Of a stretch of DNA of 64,000 nucleotides, positions 11,991-21,153 are shown in pieces. The DNA comes from Diadophis punctatus similis. Its lineage: Eukaryota > Chordata > Lepidosauria > Squamata > Dipsadidae. How positions within the stretch are numbered: position 1 is the first letter of the stretch; every line of letters begins with the position of its first letter. Where the stretch lies: the NCBI GenBank assembly GCA_023053685.1, contig JALIGW010000001.1, positions 161,698,547 through 161,762,546 of the forward strand. Direction: 5' to 3'. The notes under the pieces are model-generated. The model was not told the origin of the DNA. It worked only from the letters and a program-made list of their open reading frames with translations, and searched no databases. The translations under genes and the position numbers were made by a program.

Positions 11991-12665
11991 ATTTAATTAA
12001 TTAGTTACAATGTGAATGAAGCAAAGAAAGAAAACCCTGCAACGAATTTCCGCCCTACCCCCAAAGTCTTTCCAACTGTCTTCTAGGGATTGAAAAGAGT
12101 TGCTAGTCTTCACTGGTGCATCTCAGGATCCTCTCTTTCATGTCTGCTGGGTGGCATTAGGCTTGGCTTGATGGTAAGGCTGGTCAGTCAGGCTTGGGAA
12201 GGTCTGCTCCACTCTGGTTGCTGTGATGACTCTTTGTAGTGGATGGCTGGATCCAAACCCAATTCCCTGGACTCCTCTGGAAGGTCTCCTCTGGAGGCAG
12301 CATCTGGGTCAGTGTGCTCTGCTTCCACAGGTTGTAGAGTCGTCTGTGCAGGAGTGAGAGATATGGGAACAGGGCCACCTCCCCGCTTTGTGGGTGATCC
12401 TCCCAGAAAAGGTATTGTTGGAGGATGGAGAGCTGGAGTGGGGGTGAATAGATAGCTTGCAGGCAGAGTTTCAAAAAACATTAAGGTTAACATTGTAGCT
12501 GTTAAATAGACAGACAAAACCACTTAAACACATACAGTAAATGCAAGAATGATTAATATATTACAACAATATTTCCCACCCCTTGTAGGCCCCCCAAATT
12601 TTAAACTATTAATTCTATTTGCAAGTTATTAATCTATTAATGACAAAATAGCTAACAGGAAAAGA

Positions 12666-12902
12666 TGTTAAACATGGAAAAATCAGAAGTCCATGCAATT
12701 CAAATAAATATAAAGGTTTATTGAAAGCTTATGCTCTCTGCAAGAATCTGAACTACTAATGATCAAAGCAAATTGGTGGTAGATAAGAGTTAAAGGAGTT
12801 CAAGGTGAGCTGGGCTGAGATCTCTTGTGGGTGTGAAGACACTTGAGACTGATTATGCATTTGAACCCTCCCTTGAGCTCAGTCTGGTCATCTCCTATAT
12901 CA
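12666..12902 (-). repeat. LTR of Ty3/gypsy element (downstream LTR)
   Basis: About 237 bp with TG...CA limits, closely similar to 15188-15421 in the same orientation. On the minus strand the transcript would end here; the + strand shows 'aggtttattgaaagc', i.e. an AATAAA signal on the minus strand. Confidence 0.8.
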
Positions 12903-13503
12903 CCCACCCCTCCACCTCCCCCCCTCCTCTTCCTTACTGCTTTCCTCCTTCACCCGCGTTGTGTATTTGAAGTCTGAGTTCTCATGGGAATTTGGCAAGG
13001 CAGGAGGGAATCAATCTCAAAGGAATCTGCCTCCCTCTCATCTGCAGGAGCTAGAGAGCCAGGTGGTGGTTGCTGTAACACAAAAACATTGTTGGAGGTT
13101 TCCTCCCCTTCCCAGGAATTGAAGGCCAGATGTGGAAGGCCCATCATAGGTGAGTGTCCCAGCAGAGCAATCCAGAGGGGCTGGTTAATTTCTTCCTTGA
13201 CATGTCTATGGAGATTCTAGGTCAAACAGACCATAGTTGTCTCAAACATGCTTTTTTAAAAAAGTGGACTATACTGTTTTTTATTTTTATTATTATTATT
13301 TGAGGAATTAAAAGAATACATTTTGCTTCTTATCCAAGAAGCTTCATCAGTTGGATGGTGGGGAGATGGAAGGAATATGTGCTGACAGTTGAGAATGGAT
13401 GGTGGGGAAATGGAAAGATAGGCTCTGATAAGATGACGGGGTCACGGGGGGAATGAAAGGCCATAAGCATTCTGTCTGAGGATTGTTGAGGCCACTTGGG
13501 AGT
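12903..13503. other. Stretch inside the Ty3/gypsy element without recognisable domain
   Basis: Lies between the RT remnant and the downstream LTR, where the rest of pol (RNase H, integrase) would be expected; neither is visible, so most of pol is deleted. Contains AT-rich and CT-rich patches. Confidence 0.5.
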
Positions 13504-15170
13504 TTATCTGTGCCCTTGCATCAATGAAAATATGGCTGATGTTTTAATGAGCCCAACGGAGATCATTGTGTATTCAAATTTGCTATAGCTGGTGTCAAAG
13601 GGAGCTAAGTATTCATGGTCCTCTTTGTTCCTAATGAGGTTATAAGCATTGCAGAGGTCCAGTCTCATAACAATATGTGCTTTCTGCAGCCTATCTGGAA
13701 TTAACAGGAATGGATAATTGTCCCTTACTGTCACTGCATTCAAAGCTTTGTAATTATGGACCACTCTCAGAGGTGGGGTCCCCACTATTGTCAGACCTGA
13801 TCTGAACTTGCTTCTTGAGTACAAAGTAGGTGGGAGCCAAGGCAGGAGACTGAGAGGGCTGTATGAAACTCTTTTGCAAATTGGAGTCCAAATATTGCTT
13901 CAGAGTTTCTAATATTCTAGTAGCATTTGGTATTGACACTTAGGGAAAATGGGGTTCTTAAGTTTCTGGACTGTGGCTAGGCTTGTGAAGTCTGCAGTTG
14001 CCCCATAATCTATCAGAACAGGGATGGTTGCTTCCTGACAGTTGGAAAGTGTTAGGATAGACTCAAATTTTCTAATGTATCTGGGCATGGAACCAATTGA
14101 TCCCCATTCAGTACTTGGGAGGCCCTCCTGTAAGCTCATGGGGGCATTCGTTGTCCCCTAGCCTTGAGGCTAGTCATCCAGGCAGTAAATAGGGGAGAGA
14201 TTGAAGTGCTGTCTGTTGCCTTTTCTGGGAGGCTTAGTAGGGCAACCTTTACCCAAATGTCCAGGTTCTCTGCAGTAGAAACAAAGGGTAAGTTCTGTGT
14301 TATTGTTGCTCCCCTGCTCCAGGGACCCTGCTCCAATCTTCATCAGCTCTTCAGTGTCCAATTCCAAGTGGACAGGGAGGCTCAAGGTAGTGACAGGAGG
14401 AGGCAGCTGTTGAAGTGGCTAGTTAAAAGTGCTGAAAAGTGCTTGACTCAGCTGTTATAGAGGCTAGATAGAGGTCTTCTAGAGTGCGGGGAATACCTTG
14501 TTGGATCAATTGTTTGGCTATGACCTTGTTGAAAGCATTCTTGAAATGTGCTTTTAGGACTGGCTTGTTCCAATCGAGATTAGCTGAAAGGAACTTGGAT
14601 TGTTCAATATATGTTCTCATGGAGTTCTTGCCCTGGGGAAACTGGTGGATGCATTGTTCAGAAGTTTCTATTCAAATAGGGTCTCCAAAGTGCTCTCTAA
14701 ATCTGATGAAGAAGTTTGGCAAGTTATCTATGATGGGTCATTGCTTTTGATGAATGGAAGCGAACACCTGGCAGTGGAGTTAATTAAAGCACTGAGGGTT
14801 TGGGAAACTCTTGATCTGTCTGTCCTAAATTCCCCTGGTTGGGTGTCAATGAATACTTTGTACTGGGCTAGTATTTGTAAATAAGTAGTTATTATTTGGT
14901 CAGATTTGTTGCTGATTCACTGTGGTAGACAGCCTGGAGTCTTGATAATAAGGGTGACGGGAACAAGCAGTTGTGCCTGGACAGGTGAGGCAGGTGGTTG
15001 TAATTGTTGTGGAAGCCCTTGTTGAGTCAGGATGTGCACTTGTTGAATCAGTTGGTGAAAACTGGCTGCTAAATTGCACATTTGATCTTACATGCCATCT
15101 TGGCACCTGCTGAGGGAGCATACATCCAGCTCGTCCATTGTTGCTGCAGCTCTGGAGTCTGAAGCCATGA
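13504..15170 (-). pseudogene. Ty3/gypsy gag-pol remnant (gag, zinc knuckle, protease, RT)
   Basis: Read on the minus strand: a gag start near 15140 (MDELDV, soon stopped); a gag segment at 14620-14423; a CCHC zinc knuckle CFYCREPGHLGKGC in the frame 14385-14170; a retropepsin-like piece with IPVLIDYGATADF (14139-13909), where the usual catalytic DSGA reads DYGA; and an RT N-terminus at 13939-13504 with PPLRVVHNYKALN and MRLDLCNAYNLIR. The catalytic YxDD and everything after it are missing. Frameshifts separate all pieces. The zinc knuckle and protease recall Sushi-type chromoviruses, the source of the domesticated RTL/PEG10 genes, but this copy is a relic. Confidence 0.8.
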
Positions 15171-15187
15171 CTAGTAGTTCAGATTAA

Positions 15188-15421
15188 TGTCAAGCGCAGG
15201 AAAATCAGAGGTCAGGGCAGTTCAAGTGAATATAAAGGTTTATTGCAAACTTACATTTTCTACAAGAATCTGAACTACTAATGGTTAAGGCAAATTGGCA
15301 GTAGATAAGAGTCAATGGAATTCAAGGTGCACTGGACTTAGATCTCTTGTGGGCACAAAGGTACTCTAGACTGATGACACATTTGACCCATCCCTTGGGC
15401 CCTGTCTGGCCACCTTCTACA
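15188..15421 (-). repeat. LTR of Ty3/gypsy element (upstream LTR)
   Basis: About 234 bp, from TGTCAAGCGCAGG to CACCTTCTACA on the + strand. Similar to the LTR at 12666-12902. No matching short target duplication was visible outside the two LTRs. Confidence 0.8.
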
Positions 15422-15512
15422 AAAACAATAATAATATAAAAAGGCAAGATTAAAGTTTCAAACCCCTCTGTTAACAAACTGTTATTGTAATCAACTCATA
15501 GAAAATTTACCA

Positions 15513-15590
15513 ATGCTTGTTATCTATTCTATTCAATGCTTGTTATCTATCTATTATCTATTCAATGCTTGTTATCTATCTGTTATCTAT
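15513..15590. repeat. Degenerate tandem repeat of a TATCTAT/AATGCTTGT unit
   Basis: Two to three imperfect units containing 'tcaatgcttgttatctat' abut the 5' end of a truncated CR1 copy. Confidence 0.75.
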
Positions 15591-15596
15591 AAATTA

Positions 15597-16770
15597 GTGG
15601 ACCAGAAGAATGCTGTCGATATAATTTACTTGGACTTCAGTAAGGCATTTGATAAAGTAGACTATAACCTACTACTAGATAAAGTAGAAAAATGTGGGAT
15701 AGACAGCAACACCACCAGATGGATTCAAAACTGGCTAACCAACCACACTCAACATGTAGCACTCAATGGAACTGCATCTACATGAGGGAAGTATGCAGTG
15801 GAGTACCCCAAGGCTCTGTTTTAGACCCAGTACTCTTCAACATCTTCATCAATGACTTGGATGAGGGGATAGATGGGGAACTCATCAAATTTGCAGATGA
15901 CACCAAACTGGCAGGAATAGCCAACTCTCCAAAAGATAGGCTCAAGATACAGAAGGATCTTGACAGACTTGAACACTGGGTGCTATCAAACAAAATGAAA
16001 TTCAATGGTGAAAAAAGTAAGGTTCTACATTTAGGCAAGAAAAACAAAATCCACAGGTACAGTATACAGTATGTGGTACCTTGCTCAACAGTAGCAACTG
16101 TGAGAGGGATCTTGGAGTCCCTCTCTGGGAATAAATGGTTATTTAAATATGAGCCAGCAGTGTGCAGCAGCTGCCAAAAAAGCCAACACAGTTCTAGGCT
16201 GCATTAACAGAGGGATAGAATCAAGATCACGCAAAGTGTTAATACCACTTTATAATGCCTTGGTAAGGGCACACTTGGAATACTGCATTCAGTTTTGGTC
16301 GCCACAATGTAAAAAGGATGTTGAGACTCTAGAAAGAGTGCAGAGAAGAGCAACAAAGATGATTAGGGAACTGGAGGCTAAAACATATGAAGAACAGTTG
16401 CAGGAACTGGGTATGTCTAGTTTAATGAAAAGAAGGACCAGGGGAGACATGATAGCAGTGTTCCAATATCTCAGGGGTTGCCACAAAGAAGAGGGAGTCA
16501 AACTATTCTTCAAAGCACCTGAAGGTAGAACAAGAAGCAATGGGTGGAAACTAAACAAGGAGAGAAGTAATTTAGAACTAAGGAGAAATTTCCTGACAGT
16601 TAGAACAATCAGTCAGTGGAACAGCTTGCCTCCAGAAGTTGTGAATGCTCCAACACTGGACGTTTTTAAGAAGATGTTGGATAACCATTTGTCTGAAGTA
16701 GTGTAGGGTTTCCTGCCTAAGCAGGGGGTTGGACTAGAAGACCTCCAAGGTCCCTTCCAATTTTGTGTAA
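15597..16770 (+). mobile_element. CR1 LINE fragment, RT to 3' end
   Basis: 5'-truncated at the RT palm: frames 15513-15785, 15692-16207 and 16149-16706 carry [44 protein letters not shown] and the C-terminal NSLPPEVVNAPTLDVFKK. Two frameshifts split it. The same segment is present at 28001-29100 with high similarity. It ends with the usual CR1 3' phrase 'gacctccaaggtcccttcc'. Confidence 0.85.
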
Positions 16771-16905
16771 AATTTACAAAAACCTTGGTGAACTTCTGAC
16801 ATGAGTATCCAATGGGCAATAATATTTGCATTTTTGTTAAAGGTGTAATAAAAAATTTGGTAAGTTTTTTTCAAATGTTTTAACCACACTGCAATATCAT
16901 ATATG

Positions 16906-17062
<157 letters not shown>

Positions 17063-17146
17063 TTCTGAGGTTTTCGCGGGTGTTTGTATGTAGGTCTTTG
17101 GGTATTCGGGTTTTCTCCCGCGTGAAATTGGAAGTGTCTTTGCAAC

Positions 17147-17177
17147 GTTTCGACGAAGTCTCATTCGTCATCATCAG
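17147..17177 (-). ncRNA. Hammerhead-ribozyme-like core at the PLE 3' end (left arm)
   Basis: On the minus strand CTGATGA is followed by a hairpin of GACGAA pairing with TTCGTC, then GAAAC: the conserved hammerhead core around stem II. One extra T lies between CTGATGA and stem II. The ORF stop TGA is inside CTGATGA. Hammerheads in PLE terminal repeats are established; I could not place the cleavage site or stems I and III with confidence. Confidence 0.55.
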
Positions 17178-20002
17178 GCTGGAGTCTTCAGCTTGCTGCT
17201 TCTAGGAGCAATGTGAGATTGCAGCTGTTTCTTCCTTTTAACTGCCACTGGGGGTTTGAACTGATAGGGTGGGAGCTTGGCTGTGTTCTGATTGGGTGGA
17301 GGTGTGTTCTGATTTGTTGGGGGCTTGGCTGTGCTCTGATTGGATGGGGGGTTGGCTGTGCTATGATTGGCTGGGGTGTCCGTTTGCTTCATGTATGGAA
17401 TGGAGGGGTTTAGAGTGGCTAAAGATGCAGCTATGGTCTGGCTTCTGGTTTGTGGCCGTGCCTCATTGGTGTGGGTTTGGGTTTGCTTTTTGCATGGGTG
17501 TGTGGTGGTGACATCCTGTGTGGTTTTCGTGAGTGTGGGTCTAGTGTCATTCTTAGTGTTAGGGACTCGTTTGTCAACAAGTGCGGGTTTCCAAATGGCT
17601 GGTAGGCGGGAGGTGTCATCTCGTTTATTCATGCTGTGTGGGCGTTTCTCTATCTCAATGGCTTCTCTGATTATTCTATTGTTAAAATGTTCAGTTTTGG
17701 CGATAGTTCTGGTCTTTTTAAAGTTAATTTCATGTCCTGTGGCTTTAAGATGTTGGACCAAGGAAGAAGTTGGTTCCTCTTTTTTGACTGAGTTCTTGTG
17801 TTCTTCAATGCGTGCACTTATTCTTCTGTTGGTTTGTCCAATGTATGTGGTGGGGCAGGCGGTGCATGGGATTTCATATACTCCTTGATTTTCTAACTCA
17901 ATTTTGTCTTTGGGGTTTCTTAGGATGGTGGATATTTTTCGGTTTGTGCAGAATGCTGTCTTGATGTTGTGTTTGTGGAGGATCTTGCTGATTCTGTCTG
18001 TGGTTCCTTTTATGTATGGTAGGAGGGCTTTGCCGTTTTCTTGTTCTCTGTCTTGGATTTTAGTGGGGGTTTCTTTTTGGATTAGGTTGGTGATCTTATT
18101 TCTTTGGAATCCATTGGATACTAGTACGTTAGTGAGAGTATTTAGTTCGGTTTTTAGGTGTTGTTCGTCAGCTAGGCGTTTTGTTCTGGAGATGAGTGTC
18201 TTGGCTACGGAGTTGATCTGTGCTGGGTGGTGGTGTGAGAGTGCGTGCAGATAGCGGTTAGTGTGGGTTTTCTTCTGGTAGATGGTGTGTCCTAGTGAGC
18301 CATTGGATTTCTTGTAGACTAAGACATCCAGGAAAGGAAGTTGGTTGTTAGCTTCTGTTTCCATGGTGAACTGTATTTTGGGGTGTAGGCTGTTGAGGTG
18401 TATGAGGAAGTTGTCCAGTTTTTCTTTCCCGTGTGGCCAGATTATGAAGGTGTCATCTACATATCTGAGCCAGAGTTTGGGTTTGTGATCAGATTTTTCT
18501 AGAGCTTGGGTTTCAAAGTGTTCCATATAGAGGTTAGCAATGACAGGTGAGAGGGGTGATCCCATGGGTGCTCCTTCCATTTGTTTGTATTTTTGTCCGT
18601 TATAGATGAAGTATGTGTTGGATAGGCAGTGGTTGGTCAGATCTAGGATGTGCTTGGGGGGGTTGTATTTGTTTTGGATAGCTGTCAAGGCTTCTTTGAT
18701 TGGCACTTGGGTGAAGAGGGATATGACATCGAAGCTCACGAGTAGGTCACTGGGCTGTAAGTTTTGTTTCTTTATGATCTCTATGAACTGGAATGAGTTT
18801 TTTACATATGAGGTGATGGATTCTGCATAAGGTTGTAGTTGTTTTGCGAGAAATTTGGCTAGGTTTTGTAGAGGTGAGCCTATGGAGCTGACTATGGGTC
18901 TAAGTGGGGTTCCTTCTTTGTGTATCTTGGGGAGACCATAGAGCTTGGGGCATCTGGATGATTTCTCTCTGGGAATGATTCTTTGCTGGATCTCTTCGCT
19001 GATGGGAGAGGCTTTTATTTTGGATCTAGTGGTTTTTTCCAGGTAGGTGGTGGGGTCTGTGTTTAGGGGTTTGTATGTGGAGTCTTGGAGTAGGTTGGTT
19101 AATTTGGTTTGGTAGTCAGATGTGTTCATAACCACCGTGGCGTTGCCCTTGTCTGCTGGTAGGATTATTATGCTGGTGTCTTCTTTCAGGTTACGTAGTG
19201 CAGTCTGTTCCTCTTTGGGTAAGTTGTTTTTGGGTGGCTTGCTGGTGCAGAGGATGTTGGTGATATCGAGTCTGATTCTGTTAGCATCGTTGGGGTTGAT
19301 TTTGGTCAGGCTGGTTTCAACTCCGCATATAATGGTTTCAGTGGGGATGTGTTTGGGAGCGACTGCAAAGTTGAATCCTTTGGAAAGGACATTGGTTTCG
19401 GCTTTGCTGAGGATCCTATCTGAGATGTTATGCACTGTTTGTTTCCTGTGTGGCTGTGAGGGGGGAGGGGTTTGTTTCTGCTGTTCTTGTAGTCTTCGGA
19501 GTTTGTTAGTGTGTGTGTCTGTCTTGAGGGTAGTCTGTGTTTCGGCTCTCCAGACGGCGAGTTGTTTGGATTTGTCCCAAAGTGTGCGGTGGATCTTGTT
19601 GCTGAGTTCGAGGTGTAGTGTGAGGAGATCTTTGTTGATTCGGTCTAGGAGGAATCTTTTTGTGTGAAGTTCATTTCTGATTAGGGCCAGTCCTGTTCTT
19701 TTCAGGATGCGTTTGGTGGCTGCAGAGTTGGAGTGGTATTTCAATTGGAAGCATTTGGGGATAACATTTTGATCACGGCAGTTGCGTAGGAACGCAAGGT
19801 CACATAAAATGGAAGCTCTTTGGACTTCAAGTTTTTCATAAGTCCTGGTCAGATGGTGGATATCCTCCCCGTAGAGGTACGATATTTGTTTTCTGAGGTT
19901 TTCGCGGGTGTTTGTATGTAGGTCTTTGGGTATTCGGGTTTTCTCCCGCGTGAAATTGGAAGTGTCTTTGCAACGTTTCGACGAAGTCTCATTCGTCATC
20001 AT
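17174..20002 (-). CDS. Penelope-like element protein: reverse transcriptase plus GIY-YIG endonuclease (left arm)
   Basis: Intact 942-codon ORF on the minus strand, identical in translation to the right-arm copy. N-terminal region (1-330) is basic and helix-rich. The RT core follows, with [15 protein letters not shown] near 360, [18 protein letters not shown] near 470 and the catalytic YVDD at 514-517. A GIY-YIG nuclease follows, with GVY at 707-709 and YIG at 720-722 separated by a CTAC-type cysteine pair. A Pro/Asn/Gln-rich repetitive tail fills about residues 860-930. The start ATG overlaps the stop of the upstream partial copy as TGATG. Such proteins reverse transcribe their own RNA and nick target DNA. 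The order RT then GIY-YIG is the family's diagnostic feature. No disabling mutation seen, so it looks recent. Confidence 0.93.
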   Translation of the reverse strand: MMTNETSSKRCKDTSNFTREKTRIPKDLHTNTRENLRKQISYLYGEDIHHLTRTYEKLEVQRASILCDLAFLRNCRDQNVIPKCFQLKYHSNSAATKRILKRTGLALIRNELHTKRFLLDRINKDLLTLHLELSNKIHRTLWDKSKQLAVWRAETQTTLKTDTHTNKLRRLQEQQKQTPPPSQPHRKQTVHNISDRILSKAETNVLSKGFNFAVAPKHIPTETIICGVETSLTKINPNDANRIRLDITNILCTSKPPKNNLPKEEQTALRNLKEDTSIIILPADKGNATVVMNTSDYQTKLTNLLQDSTYKPLNTDPTTYLEKTTRSKIKASPISEEIQQRIIPREKSSRCPKLYGLPKIHKEGTPLRPIVSSIGSPLQNLAKFLAKQLQPYAESITSYVKNSFQFIEIIKKQNLQPSDLLVSFDVISLFTQVPIKEALTAIQNKYNPPKHILDLTNHCLSNTYFIYNGQKYKQMEGAPMGSPLSPVIANLYMEHFETQALEKSDHKPKLWLRYVDDTFIIWPHGKEKLDNFLIHLNSLHPKIQFTMETEANNQLPFLDVLVYKKSNGSLGHTIYQKKTHTNRYLHALSHHHPAQINSVAKTLISRTKRLADEQHLKTELNTLTNVLVSNGFQRNKITNLIQKETPTKIQDREQENGKALLPYIKGTTDRISKILHKHNIKTAFCTNRKISTILRNPKDKIELENQGVYEIPCTACPTTYIGQTNRRISARIEEHKNSVKKEEPTSSLVQHLKATGHEINFKKTRTIAKTEHFNNRIIREAIEIEKRPHSMNKRDDTSRLPAIWKPALVDKRVPNTKNDTRPTLTKTTQDVTTTHPCKKQTQTHTNEARPQTRSQTIAASLATLNPSIPYMKQTDTPANHSTANPPSNQSTAKPPTNQNTPPPNQNTAKLPPYQFKPPVAVKRKKQLQSHIAPRSSKLKTPA

Positions 20003-20005
20003 CAG
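19975..20005 (-). ncRNA. Hammerhead-ribozyme-like core at the tandem junction (left arm)
   Basis: Same core as at 17147-17177, here spanning the junction between the partial upstream copy and the start of the full ORF. Both the stop codon of the partial copy and the ATG of the next ORF fall within the core. Confidence 0.55.
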
Positions 20006-20630
20006 GCTGGAGTCTTCAGCTTGCTGCTTCTAGGAGCAATGTGAGATTGCAGCTGTTTCTTCCTTTTAACTGCCACTGGGGGTTTGAACTGATAGGGTGG
20101 GAGCTTGGCTGTGTTCTGATTGGGTGGAGGTGTGTTCTGATTTGTTGGGGGCTTGGCTGTGCTCTGATTGGATGGGGGGTTGGCTGTGCTATGATTGGCT
20201 GGGGTGTCCGTTTGCTTCATGTATGGAATGGAGGGGTTTAGAGTGGCTAAAGATGCAGCTATGGTCTGGCTTCTGGTTTGTGGCCGTGCCTCATTGGTGT
20301 GGGTTTGGGTTTGCTTTTTGCATGGGTGTGTGGTGGTGACATCCTGTGTGGTTTTCGTGAGTGTGGGTCTAGTGTCATTCTTAGTGTTAGGGACTCGTTT
20401 GTCAACAAGTGCGGGTTTCCAAATGGCTGGTAGGCGGGAGGTGTCATCTCGTTTATTCATGCTGTGTGGGCGTTTCTCTATCTCAATGGCTTCTCTGATT
20501 ATTCTATTGTTAAAATGTTCAGTTTTGGCGATAGTTCTGGTCTTTTTAAAGTTAATTTCATGTCCTGTGGCTTTAAGATGTTGGACCAAGGAAGAAGTTG
20601 GTTCCTCTTTTTTGACTGAGTTCTTGTGTT
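20002..20630 (-). pseudogene. 5'-truncated PLE copy, tandem to the left full-length copy
   Basis: Encodes only the C-terminal part of the PLE protein, from [11 protein letters not shown] in the GIY-YIG domain through the Pro-rich tail to the stop. It joins the full ORF head-to-tail without spacer. Tandem partial copies that form a pseudo-LTR are typical of Penelope-like elements. It is longer than its right-arm partner; the extra part forms the palindrome spacer. Confidence 0.85.
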
Positions 20631-20637
20631 CAGAGAA

Positions 20638-21126
20638 GCCATTGAGATAGAGAAACGCCCACACAGCATGAATAAACGAGATGACACCTCCCGCCTACCA
20701 GCCATTTGGAAACCCGCACTTGTTGACAAACGAGTCCCTAACACTAAGAATGACACTAGACCCACACTCACGAAAACCACACAGGATGTCACCACCACAC
20801 ACCCATGCAAAAAGCAAACCCAAACCCACACCAATGAGGCACGGCCACAAACCAGAAGCCAGACCATAGCTGCATCTTTAGCCACTCTAAACCCCTCCAT
20901 TCCATACATGAAGCAAACGGACACCCCAGCCAATCATAGCACAGCCAACCCCCCATCCAATCAGAGCACAGCCAAGCCCCCAACAAATCAGAACACACCT
21001 CCACCCAATCAGAACACAGCCAAGCTCCCACCCTATCAGTTCAAACCCCCAGTGGCAGTTAAAAGGAAGAAACAGCTGCAATCTCACATTGCTCCTAGAA
21101 GCAGCAAGCTGAAGACTCCAGCCTGA
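20638..21126 (+). pseudogene. 5'-truncated PLE copy, tandem to the right full-length copy
   Basis: Begins at the [11 protein letters not shown] codons and continues to the PLE stop, which overlaps the next ATG at 21126. About 140 bp shorter at its 5' end than the left-arm partial copy. It may serve as promoter/leader for the downstream ORF. Confidence 0.85.
20930..21009 (+). promoter_or_regulatory. Cluster of three CCAATC boxes upstream of the right PLE ORF
   Basis: CCAATC occurs at 20930, 20957 and 21005, each within a repeat of the CCAATCAGAGCACAGCC kind, 196 to 121 bp before the ATG at 21126. CCAATCAG fits the NF-Y consensus. The same bases encode the NQ-rich protein tail of the upstream copy. 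Promoter activity is inference; no TATA box was identified. The mirror cluster lies at about 20119-20198 on the minus strand. Confidence 0.35.
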
Positions 21127-21153
21127 TGATGACGAATGAGACTTCGTCGAAAC
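21123..21153 (+). ncRNA. Hammerhead-ribozyme-like core at the tandem junction (right arm)
   Basis: CTGATGA at 21123-21129, stem II hairpin, GAAAC at 21149-21153. The stop TGA (21124-21126) and the ATG (21126-21128) both lie in the core. Confidence 0.55.

Larger units (their letters stand above)
10500..12523 (-). pseudogene. Endogenous retrovirus env, second type, interrupted by hAT insertion
   Basis: The minus-strand frame starting at 12523 opens with a hydrophobic signal-peptide-like stretch (MVLSVYLTATMLTLMFF) and proline-rich sequence. Past the hAT insertion, 11431-11102 gives a surface-type segment with CLVGGK, and decayed frames down to about 10650 give a transmembrane-type ectodomain with a small cysteine cluster (CACF). 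A (TG)n tract has expanded inside it at 11268-11306. The polypurine tract and LTR follow. It differs from the env at 8696-9669. I infer the family from residue pattern only; many stops, non-functional. Confidence 0.6.

Noticed and set aside
17367..19667. Antisense frames within the PLE ORFs (for example 173, 181 and 116 codons)
   Set aside because: Shadows of the 942-codon ORF on the opposite strand; Val/Leu/Cys-rich from complementing its Lys/Asn/Thr codons.
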